From the NCBI GenBank assembly GCA_030141605.1, contig JAQGDQ010002481.1, forward strand, positions 1 through 21,426: a stretch of 21,426 nt of DNA, written 5' to 3'. The position numbers and the translations under genes were made by a program. The notes under the pieces are model-generated. The model was not told the origin of the DNA. It saw only the letters and a list, made by a program, of their open reading frames with translations, and made no database searches. Of the stretch, positions 7,539 to 13,993 are shown in pieces (the first letter of the stretch is position 1; each line of letters starts with the position of its first letter). Origin of the DNA: Tubiluchus corallicola. Taxonomy: Eukaryota > Priapulida > Priapulimorpha > Priapulimorphida > Tubiluchidae.

Positions 7539-9611
7539 ATGAAACTATTTAACAAAAATAAGAAGAGCAGTGAGGGTGCATCCGACACCGGAGAGAGCTT
7601 TGTCACCGTCAGGGTACTGCAGGGCACGCCTGAAAGGATATTTTTCTGGCTCTGCGTCCTGACGTCTTTGGTGCATCTTTCATTTAATACATTCCTGCTC
7701 TTGCCCGAAATACAGAGAAACGCTATACACTACAGCTTATTTGTGGGGCTTGCGTATATGGTATACCCCTTGAGCAAGACTCATGCGAAGAAGACATTTG
7801 CCATTGATATAGCTCTTGGCATAATAGCATTTTGCTTGGGCTTCTATCTCGTTTTTTTTGAAGAATACCTCCATCTGCGCAACGAAGAGATGATACTGCC
7901 AGACATGATCGCAGCAGGTCTTGCCCTGATATTCCTCCTTGAGATAACTCGCCGCTCAGCCGGAATTGTTATACCTTTTTTATCTCTGTTCTTCATAACT
8001 TATGCTCTCTACTGGGGCAATTTTTTGACGGGTACTTGGAATTTTCCAGGCACAAGCTTAGAAAGGGTACTATATCGCATGTATTTTGCACCTGATGGCA
8101 TATTTGGCAATATTGCCACCATATCTTCCACTTTTGTCTTTTTGTTTGTGTTATTCGGGGCTTTTTTGGTCAAATCCGGAGCCGGAAACTTCATCCTGCA
8201 GATGGCCCTTTCCATATTTGGACACACTACCGGGGGACCCGCCAAGATGGCGATATTTGCCAGCGGACTTATGGGTTCAGTTTCCGGCAGCGCCATAGCA
8301 AACACTGTGGGAACGGGCTCTATCACCATACCTATGATGAAGGATACCGGTTTTCAGCCAAAATTTGCAGCAGCGGTGGAAGCCGCCGCATCCACCGGTG
8401 GACAACTCATGCCGCCCATAATGGGAGCCGGCGCATTTATAATGGCTCAATGGACACAAATTCCATATCTGACCATCGTTGCCTTGTCGTTTATCCCTGC
8501 ACTCATGTACTTCTTAACGGTAGCATTCTTCATACATTTTAAGGCAAAGTATGTCGGGCTAAAACCTATCCCAAAAGAGGAGCTGCCGAAGGTTAAAGAA
8601 GTATTCAAGGACGGATGGTTCTTCTTTATACCAATTATTACCTTAGTAGGCCTTATGATGTACGGCAAAACCCCTACCTTTGCCGCAAGTTGGTCCATTG
8701 TGGCTATTGTCGTATCTACTTGGTTCAGCAAAAAATATAGGATGGGGCCTAAAGATATAGTCGGTGCACTTGCCCTTGGGGCAAAAAATATGGTGGGGAC
8801 AGCCGTTGTTTTGTTGTGTTCCGGAGTTGTAGTAGGCATAGTTTTGTTGGTAAGTCTCGGGGCAAAGTTTTCATTCTTTGTCACAACAATAGCCGGGACA
8901 AATTTGCTGTTGTCCATATTGCTCATCGGGATAGCATCACTGATCCTCGGCATGGGGCTACCTGTGACAGCATCGTACATCATAATGGCAGCACTAAGCG
9001 CGCCATTCCTCGTCAACCTGTTGAAACTAAAATATGTGATGTCTACAAACCCTGAAATGTTCACTATGTTTGGGCTTAGTGTCGACATGGTGAAGGATCC
9101 TGCCATGGTGCAGCAAATATTTAATATAGCGGCCTCCCAGACACCACCAGAGATTGCGGTCGGCTTTTTGCTCGCTTCCCACTTGCTTATATTCTGGTAT
9201 TCTCAATGCGCAAATGTCACGCCACCTGTGTGTCTTGCGGCATACACCGCAGCTGGAATTGCTCATTCAAAACCTCTGCCCACCGGAGTACAAGCGTTTA
9301 AGATATCTCTGGGGCTGCTGATTATACCTGTGCTATTCATTTATCAGCCTGCGATACTATTCCAAGGCACTTTGATACAAACTGTCCAGAGCGTTGCATC
9401 AGGTCTTTTAGGTTTGATGTGTGTTGCTGTGACAATGGAGGGTTATTTCTTAAAGAAACTAACCAAAATTCATAGGATAGGATTTGCGTGTATAGCACTG
9501 ACGCTATTTTTGCCAAATCTGCTGTTTAACGCAGGTGCTGCCGCAGCGCTGGCTGCGATGGTTACTGTAATAGTCCTTGAGAAGAGGGTGCAAGCAGTCA
9601 GAAAGGCTTGA
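7539..9611 (+). CDS. TRAP transporter permease, fused small and large membrane subunits (4TM/12TM type)
   Basis: The inner-membrane part of the TAXI-TRAP transporter, 690 residues, with the DctQ-like four-helix domain fused to the DctM-like transport domain as is usual in the TAXI branch. A polar cytoplasmic tail of about 30 residues leads to hydrophobic segments near 33-54, 65-80 and 86-106, and then many more up to the C-terminus. The transport-domain signature lies near residues 248-305 (SGSAIANTVGTGSITIPMM, then STGGQLMPPIMGAGAF), and a second half-repeat follows with GMGLPVTASYI. The import is driven by an ion gradient, typically Na+. AAGGTAAGG precedes the ATG. It ends the operon; the hairpin at 9628-9663 lies downstream. 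Confidence 0.95.
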   Translation: MKLFNKNKKSSEGASDTGESFVTVRVLQGTPERIFFWLCVLTSLVHLSFNTFLLLPEIQRNAIHYSLFVGLAYMVYPLSKTHAKKTFAIDIALGIIAFCLGFYLVFFEEYLHLRNEEMILPDMIAAGLALIFLLEITRRSAGIVIPFLSLFFITYALYWGNFLTGTWNFPGTSLERVLYRMYFAPDGIFGNIATISSTFVFLFVLFGAFLVKSGAGNFILQMALSIFGHTTGGPAKMAIFASGLMGSVSGSAIANTVGTGSITIPMMKDTGFQPKFAAAVEAAASTGGQLMPPIMGAGAFIMAQWTQIPYLTIVALSFIPALMYFLTVAFFIHFKAKYVGLKPIPKEELPKVKEVFKDGWFFFIPIITLVGLMMYGKTPTFAASWSIVAIVVSTWFSKKYRMGPKDIVGALALGAKNMVGTAVVLLCSGVVVGIVLLVSLGAKFSFFVTTIAGTNLLLSILLIGIASLILGMGLPVTASYIIMAALSAPFLVNLLKLKYVMSTNPEMFTMFGLSVDMVKDPAMVQQIFNIAASQTPPEIAVGFLLASHLLIFWYSQCANVTPPVCLAAYTAAGIAHSKPLPTGVQAFKISLGLLIIPVLFIYQPAILFQGTLIQTVQSVASGLLGLMCVAVTMEGYFLKKLTKIHRIGFACIALTLFLPNLLFNAGAAAALAAMVTVIVLEKRVQAVRKA

Positions 9612-9621
9612 CGAAAGTATT

Positions 9622-9663
9622 CAAAAAAAGGCAAGCATTGTGATAGGTCTAAATGCTTGCCTT
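9622..9663 (-). terminator. Strong intrinsic terminator of the DUF362 operon
   Basis: A perfect 12-base-pair stem, AAGGCAAGCATT (9628-9639) with AATGCTTGCCTT (9652-9663), closes a 12-base loop. Read on the minus strand it is followed by seven T (9623-9629), the classic form. It lies 12 bases beyond the stop of the CcmD-like gene. The plus-strand side has no T-tract, but the stem may also help to end the convergent TRAP transcript. Confidence 0.85.
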
Positions 9664-9675
9664 GACTTCAAAGTT

Positions 9676-9804
9676 TCACTGATTCTCTAACCTTTTTATC
9701 CTTTCGCCGAGATCCCTCATCTTGCCGTTTAAGTAGACAAGATAAAGACCGAGGAATAGGCTTATGCTCCCGTAAGCTATTACCAAATGCCAAAAACCCT
9801 TCAT
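9676..9804 (-). CDS. Small single-span membrane protein, CcmD-like
   Basis: An intact 42-codon gene. It begins with a short aromatic-rich stretch (MKGFWHLVIAYG) and has one hydrophobic segment (about 7-25). It ends with a basic, heptad-like tail (GERIKRLENQ). This is the layout of CcmD and CcmD-family proteins, which help CcmABC release haem-loaded CcmE in cytochrome c maturation. The start is 14 bases after the DUF362 stop, with GGAGGG three to four bases before ATG, and the strong terminator follows, so it is surely within an expressed operon. No other ccm gene is in view. The CcmD match is by pattern only and is likely but not certain; a generic small membrane protein is the alternative. 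Confidence 0.75.
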   Translation of the reverse strand: MKGFWHLVIAYGSISLFLGLYLVYLNGKMRDLGERIKRLENQ

Positions 9805-9818
9805 AAACCCTCCAAATT

Positions 9819-10895
9819 TTAGTCAATTTCCACTAATCGATATGCCGTGCTGCCGAAATTTATCTTCTCAGCGTGCTCAAAAAGCGTTTCCGGATTTAGG
9901 TGGGGGTGATGCCCTTCGATGGGGTTGTCTGTACCCATCTGTTTTGATATCAAATCCCAAGAAGCTTTATCAATAGCCACCGGATCAGAAGATGCAAGAT
10001 AGCCTATATCGTGCGTAATCGGCGCGTCGTTTGCCGGGACACAATCGCAATCGGGGCTCATATTTGTGAGAAAATTAATGTAGACTATCTTCCCGTCAAA
10101 ATAGTTGTGTAGGGCGGATGCGTACTCCACCATTTTTTTCACAGTACTTCCCGCTGCTTCATCCCAAGGTACAAGAATAGCTCCCTCTGGGCAAAACGCA
10201 ATACATCTGGAGCAACCAACGCACACATTCGGATCTATGAACGCCTTTTTATCCCGCATGGAGATGGCTCTAACCTGGCACGAAGGCAAGCACTTTCCGC
10301 AAGCCGTACACCTTTTACTCTTCACCTTCGGTCTGCTGGCGCTGTGCATCTCCATCTTGCCACCCCTGGGGGCGCATCCCATGGAAATATTTTTTATGGC
10401 TCCTCCAAAACTTGTCAACTCATGTCCCTTAAAGTGACTCACCACAAAAAGTTTATCAGAATTCAGTATTTCAGAAGCAAACTCAGCCTGCTTAAGCAAT
10501 TCTCCATCGGGCACATCAATATGGGATGAAAGCTCTCCTCTCATACCGTCCGCAATGATTATCGGCACCTGAAGAGTTGAGTAATTGAAACCGTTTAACG
10601 CTGCGTTGTGAAGGTGATCCACAGAGTTTGTCCTCATACCAACGTAGAGGGTGTTCGTGTCCGTAAGATAAGGGTTTGCCCCCACTGATCTCAACTTCTC
10701 CAAGATTGGGCGCAAAAAAATGGGCCTAATGTATGCCGTATTCCCAAGCTCCCCAAAGTGGACCTTGACGGCAGTAATGTCATTCCTGCCATAATATTTA
10801 TCAAAACCAGCATGCTCAAGAAGGGACGAAATTTTGTCCATTTGAGACATACCCCTCACCGATTTTAGTGGAGAAAAATAGACTTCTGGATGCAT
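9819..10895 (-). CDS. DUF362-domain protein with two [4Fe-4S] ferredoxin clusters
   Basis: A 358-residue cytoplasmic iron-sulfur protein. The DUF362 part spans most of the chain, with the family's VKVHFGE strand (43-49), SHFKGHELTSFGGAIKN (153-169) and MGCAPRGGK. A ferredoxin insert carries two full cluster motifs: C196-x2-C199-x2-C202-x3-C206 and C225-x2-C228-x2-C231-x3-C235-P. Each cluster should also take its fourth ligand from these sets, so two [4Fe-4S] clusters are expected. The family is widespread in anaerobes; no reaction is established, and electron transfer is inferred. AGGGGG precedes the start. It is the first gene of a two-gene operon with the CcmD-like protein and is divergent from the IclR regulator. 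Confidence 0.92.
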   Translation of the reverse strand: MHPEVYFSPLKSVRGMSQMDKISSLLEHAGFDKYYGRNDITAVKVHFGELGNTAYIRPIFLRPILEKLRSVGANPYLTDTNTLYVGMRTNSVDHLHNAALNGFNYSTLQVPIIIADGMRGELSSHIDVPDGELLKQAEFASEILNSDKLFVVSHFKGHELTSFGGAIKNISMGCAPRGGKMEMHSASRPKVKSKRCTACGKCLPSCQVRAISMRDKKAFIDPNVCVGCSRCIAFCPEGAILVPWDEAAGSTVKKMVEYASALHNYFDGKIVYINFLTNMSPDCDCVPANDAPITHDIGYLASSDPVAIDKASWDLISKQMGTDNPIEGHHPHLNPETLFEHAEKINFGSTAYRLVEID

Positions 10896-10963
10896 ATATC
10901 ACAACCCCCTACAAAAAAGATAGAAATCACCGAAAACGTATGAAAACCGTAGCCATACTTAGG

Positions 10964-10992
10964 ATGATAATGGATGAACCGCATATATGCAA
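10964..10992 (-). promoter_or_regulatory. Tentative promoter of the DUF362 operon
   Basis: On the minus strand TTGCAT (10987-10992) and TATCAT (10964-10969) lie 17 bases apart, giving a leader of about 60 nt. The -10 box matches at five of six positions but the -35 box at only three. The perfect palindrome GCATATATGC (10981-10990) overlaps the -35 box and could be an operator. Confidence 0.3.
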
Positions 10993-11040
10993 CTTAAAAA
11001 ATATAAAGAAAAAGCTAACAAAACGAACTTTTTGTGTGTT

Positions 11041-11069
11041 AGTATAGTTATACTCGTTGTGGGTACAAT
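11041..11069 (+). promoter_or_regulatory. Candidate operator and -10 box of iclR-type gene
   Basis: AGTATA-GT-TATACT (11041-11054) is a palindrome with perfect 6-base arms. Nine bases later comes TACAAT (11064-11069), a good -10 box, 24 bases before ATG 11093. No good -35 box is seen; the palindrome occupies its place, as expected for a repressor site or an activator-dependent promoter. IclR proteins commonly regulate their own gene through palindromes of about this size. AAAGG (11080-11084) is the ribosome-binding site. Confidence 0.45.
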
Positions 11070-11092
11070 TTTATTAACGAAAGGTTTTAGAT

Positions 11093-11881
11093 ATGTCAGA
11101 AACTAGAAGAAATAAGGCGGATTACGCTGTTAAGGCTGTTACTAGTGCGGTTTCTATACTGGAATTGCTGTCTTTGTCGGAGCATGAGCTCACTTTAATG
11201 GACATAGCGGATGCTTTGAAGTTGACGAAGCTCAACTGCAGTAAGCTGCTTGCAACCTTGAGCGAATACGGTTATGTGGAGCAGAGCAGGTATACTAACA
11301 ACTACCGGTTGGGCATAAAAACGTTTCAAATATCCAACGCTTATATAAATAAGCTGAATGTAATAGAAGCGTCCAACGATTATCTGCACAATCTATCAAA
11401 ATCGTTAAATGAATCGGCACATATCAGCATTCTTCAAGACGGAAATGTGGTTTACCTCAATGCCATAGAGACGAGCTCCCCAGTACGAGTTGTTCCGCGG
11501 TTGGGTAACTTCGGTCCAGCTTACGCCACAGCCACCGGCAAGGCGCAGCTGTCGTGCCTTGATACAAAGAAGGTGGAGGGTTACTACAGCAAGGGGTTTA
11601 CAAAGTATACTGAGAACACCATAAGCAATATCGCAGACCTCTTGGTGGAGCTTGAAATCGTCAGGAAGAACGGATATGCGGTGGACAACGAAGAATATCA
11701 GCCTTGTGTTGTCTGTGTCGGCGCTCCGATACAAAACTTTATGGGCAAGGTTATATGCGGAATAAGTGTTGTCGCTCCTAAGGAAAGGATGGACGAGGAC
11801 AGGATAGAAAATATCATCGCTCCAGCCGTGGTGGCCTCTGCTGACAGCATATCAGCAAAATTCGGTTTCGCTAAGCAGTAG
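11093..11881 (+). CDS. IclR-family transcriptional regulator
   Basis: A 262-residue DNA-binding regulator. The N-terminal winged helix-turn-helix covers about residues 14-75 (AVTSAVSILELL, then LTLMDIADALKLTK as the first helices and the YRLGIKTFQI wing). A linker leads to the C-terminal effector domain (about 90-255), ending with VGAPIQNFMGKVICGISVVAP. IclR regulators often control uptake and use of small organic acids. The divergent DUF362 operon and the nearby TRAP operon are candidate targets, by position only. The last 30 or so bases of the gene resemble the tail of the 80-bp repeat unit that follows, and the stop codon TAG is shared with the first base of copy 1. Confidence 0.93.
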   Translation: MSETRRNKADYAVKAVTSAVSILELLSLSEHELTLMDIADALKLTKLNCSKLLATLSEYGYVEQSRYTNNYRLGIKTFQISNAYINKLNVIEASNDYLHNLSKSLNESAHISILQDGNVVYLNAIETSSPVRVVPRLGNFGPAYATATGKAQLSCLDTKKVEGYYSKGFTKYTENTISNIADLLVELEIVRKNGYAVDNEEYQPCVVCVGAPIQNFMGKVICGISVVAPKERMDEDRIENIIAPAVVASADSISAKFGFAKQ

Positions 11882-12201
11882 TTGCCCCGATAAATTTCAG
11901 CTCGACACGTTGTCCCTAAAGGCTGCAATACCGGCGAAGTCCGGTTTTGCTTAAGCAGTAGTTGCCCCGATAAATTTCAGCTCGACACGTTGCCCCTAAA
12001 GGCTGCAATACCGGCAAAGTCCGGTTTTGCTTGAGCAGCGGTTGCCCCGATAAATTCCAGCTCGACACGTTGTCCACAAAGGCTTCAATACCGGCAAAGT
12101 TCGGTTTTTGCTTAAGCAACGGTTGCCCCGATAAATTCCAGCTCGACACGTTGTCCCTAAAGGCTGCAATACCGGCAAAGTTCGGTTTTGCTTAAGCAGT
12201 G
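11881..12201. repeat. Four-copy 80-bp tandem repeat array
   Basis: Full copies run 11881-11960, 11961-12040, 12041-12121 (81 bases, one extra T) and 12122-12201, each beginning GTTGCCCCGATAAATT, with only a few substitutions between copies. A unit of 80 is not a multiple of three, so the short reading frames across it change frame in each copy and are not genes. Each unit holds a 26-nt hairpin (11925-11950, 12005-12030, 12166-12191 and a degenerate one in copy 3): GCAA and ACCGG pair with CCGGT (or TCGGT) and TTGC, with one T-T mismatch and a six-base loop. The perfect palindrome GCTTAAGC follows the hairpin in copies 1, 3 and 4. Read on the plus strand this looks like a series of weak terminators behind iclR. 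Confidence 0.9.
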
Positions 12202-12341
12202 GCATTGTCAAATCACGTCCGGTCTGTGGCACCCGAAGAAATATTCTGTCAGGACGAGCCGGAAGTGTCCCATGACATCTTCAGCGAGGATGCCCGTTTT
12301 TCAAAAACATAGGGGGCTGAAGGTCATCCCGACAGGGCTAT
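12202..12341. other. Intergenic tail with a roughly 67-nt imperfect palindrome
   Basis: No gene is supported here. ATGAC (12272-12276) and CTTCAGC (12279-12285) pair with GCTGAAG (12316-12322) and GTCAT (12323-12327), with a two-base bulge. Inside the loop, GTTTTT-C-AAAAAC forms a second perfect stem flanked by CCC and GGG. GTC/GAC (12267-12269, 12331-12333) extends the outer stem. It lies between the convergent iclR array and the TPR gene, just beyond the end of the long minus-strand operon. It may end transcription from one or both sides or be the remnant of an interspersed palindromic element. Confidence 0.5.
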
Positions 12342-12935
12342 CTACCTTCTCTTTATTTTTTGACCTTTGAGGTGCATTTGATAAGCTTTGCCGCCATCAG
12401 GGCTCTTGCCGAGGTGCATCTGCATCCATATGGGTCCGTATGTTTGCATCTTCATTTTCTTATTGTTTCTTAAGGCGTTCATCAAGTTTTCCACCTTTTC
12501 ATCCTGTGGAAGCTTTTTGTGTCCTAAATTGAGGATTTCAACCGCCTTTGCCTTGTCCCCCATCTCCACCAAAAGGTACGCATAAAGGCTGTACACAAAC
12601 CCCTCTTTTGCGTTCTTTTTCACCGCCTTGTCCATGACAGCCCTCACCTTTTCGTAATCCTTCTCCATGAAATAGATGCCTGCTCTCATACATTGCGCCA
12701 ACCAGTTCTTAACCATGCCGCGATCAAGGTAAGACTTTGCCTCATTAAACCTCTTCTTCACATAGTACAACATACCTATTTGGGAGTTAATCTGCTCCTT
12801 CATGTAAAACTGCCAATGGTTGTAAACATAGCCTTTTTTGAGCTTTTCTATGGCTACATCATATTTATCAGCCTTGATATCTTTCTCAACTCGGACAAAA
12901 AGCGACTGTATCTTTTTCAAAAATATTCTGCTCAT
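12342..12935 (-). CDS. TPR-repeat protein of unknown function
   Basis: A 197-residue, very basic helical protein. The middle part reads as tandem tetratricopeptide-type helix pairs: KYDVAIEKLKKGYV, then QIGMLYYVKKRFNEAKSYLDRGM, then AGIYFMEKDYEKVRAVMDKAV, then SLYAYLLVEMGDKAKAVEILNLG. The last 40 residues are Met- and Lys-rich without repeats. No signal peptide or clear membrane segment is seen, though the first residues are hydrophobic and basic, which together with the membrane-protein gene in front suggests it works at the membrane; this is inference. The start is ATG 12935, overlapping the upstream stop as TGATG; a TTG one codon earlier is less likely. It is the last gene of the operon. 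Confidence 0.8.
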   Translation of the reverse strand: MSRIFLKKIQSLFVRVEKDIKADKYDVAIEKLKKGYVYNHWQFYMKEQINSQIGMLYYVKKRFNEAKSYLDRGMVKNWLAQCMRAGIYFMEKDYEKVRAVMDKAVKKNAKEGFVYSLYAYLLVEMGDKAKAVEILNLGHKKLPQDEKVENLMNALRNNKKMKMQTYGPIWMQMHLGKSPDGGKAYQMHLKGQKIKRR

Positions 12936-13063
12936 CAAAAGATTTGTCGCAAAAAGACGACAAATCCCAAAATACCCGCAAGCAGCGGACTATTTGTGAT
13001 GACAAAATAGGAAAAGAACATAACAGCGAGCGAAAAAGTGACAGACATCGCAACAGTATACAT
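12935..13063 (-). CDS. 42-residue membrane protein
   Basis: An intact small gene in front of the TPR gene. The product is almost entirely hydrophobic with two likely membrane segments (about residues 5-22 and 26-38), a short polar turn ITNSP between them and a basic end (LRQIF). GAGG (13071-13074) lies seven bases before ATG 13063. The stop overlaps the TPR start as TGATG, a typical coupling arrangement. It begins 27 bases after the end of the lipoprotein gene. I recognise no family. The good translation signals and coupling, rather than conservation, are the reason for calling it. It may anchor the TPR protein, which is inference. Confidence 0.7.
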   Translation of the reverse strand: MYTVAMSVTFSLAVMFFSYFVITNSPLLAGILGFVVFLRQIF

Positions 13064-13090
13064 TATAACACCTCAAACCAATCTGCATTC

Positions 13091-13993
13091 CTAATCAAAG
13101 CAATACGGATAAGTGTTCACATAACCTAATTTGCTTTTAAATATCGGAGTAATAGATATATCAAAACATCTGTAATTCGTCAATTGTTTAGATGCTATAC
13201 GCAGAACAGCCGAACGAACGCTATGTTCCGCAAAGACATCACCTGATACGGACAGCTTGACTGAGTACTCAACTGCACCATCCGGAGCGCCCCACGTTAT
13301 GAGAAGAACTTCATCGCTGGACAACACATTTATGTTCTGCACGACAGACGAGCCCACATTTTTGTTCTCCAATACGTAGGGGAACCCTTCATTGAGATGC
13401 TCATCATACGGAAGTAGCTTCAACGTTTCAACGCTGCCAAGGGGCAGATCCACCTCAAAATAACCTCTTAGCTCTCCCGTATCGGTACGTTGTTTGCTGG
13501 CAATCCCTCGGAGTTCAGAGTTTATAAAGACCTTTGCACCGTAGTATTTGTCAGAAAATGAAAAATTTCCACAGACATTGTTTCCACATTCATAGAAATC
13601 CACATCATGAACCTTTACAGGCGGGCTATAGATGATATTTTTATAGATGCTCTCAGAGTAATTGCCGCTCCCTATCTCATAATACCTCAGCATGTAATAA
13701 TATCGCTCTCCGGCCTTTATATCTCTATCCACAAACACTACATCAAACTCAACATCGCCAACCTTCTCATAAACGCCTGGGCATCCGCACTTTTCGCTGT
13801 ATTCTGCCCTGTACACCATCAGCAAATAGTTGGGATTGTCATTGTGGAAGCTAACGCTGTCGTCGGTTATAATAAAGCTTGATGTGGACGGCTTGGGCAA
13901 ATAGGAAGAGGTGCGGGGAATAGGATCAGTTTTAAACCCGCAACTTGTAATAAAGAACACCGACAACAATAAGCTAGTTAGTGTTTTCGTCAT
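13091..13993 (-). CDS. Lipoprotein with LptM-like N-terminus
   Basis: A 300-residue predicted lipoprotein. Residues 1-17 are a signal peptide ending in the lipobox I15-T-S-C18. The segment after the acylated Cys, CGFKTDPIPR, has the CGxKxxPxxP pattern of LptM/YifL, a tiny lipoprotein that helps the LPS translocon LptD mature. Unlike LptM, this protein continues for some 270 residues, mostly beta-strand in look, with a fibronectin-III-like feel (YLLMVYRAEYSEKCG, RYYYMLRYYEI). Its position right behind argH, overlapping it by 20 bases, matches the argH-lipoprotein order seen in many proteobacteria-like genomes. It probably sits on the inner face of the outer membrane. The LptM link is a motif match only. 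Confidence 0.8.
   Translation of the reverse strand: MTKTLTSLLLSVFFITSCGFKTDPIPRTSSYLPKPSTSSFIITDDSVSFHNDNPNYLLMVYRAEYSEKCGCPGVYEKVGDVEFDVVFVDRDIKAGERYYYMLRYYEIGSGNYSESIYKNIIYSPPVKVHDVDFYECGNNVCGNFSFSDKYYGAKVFINSELRGIASKQRTDTGELRGYFEVDLPLGSVETLKLLPYDEHLNEGFPYVLENKNVGSSVVQNINVLSSDEVLLITWGAPDGAVEYSVKLSVSGDVFAEHSVRSAVLRIASKQLTNYRCFDISITPIFKSKLGYVNTYPYCFD

Noticed and set aside
8447-9106. A 219-codon open frame on the minus strand inside the permease gene
   Set aside because: It lies wholly within a clear TRAP permease sequence, has no family features and is a shadow of the real gene.
10940-11047. A 35-codon plus-strand open frame upstream of iclR
   Set aside because: No ribosome-binding site, a composition like intergenic DNA, and it runs into the putative operator palindrome.
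11881-12201. CRISPR array
   Set aside because: Whole 80-bp units are repeated head to tail with no unique spacers, and no cas gene is nearby.
11916-12232. Overlapping minus-strand open frames with repeated protein segments across the 80-bp array
   Set aside because: The repeat length is not a multiple of three, so the same peptide pieces appear in changing frames; no ribosome-binding sites or steady frame support a gene.
12188-12370. A 60-codon plus-strand open frame after the array
   Set aside because: It starts within repeat copy 4, crosses the palindrome and overlaps the end of the TPR gene; nothing supports translation.
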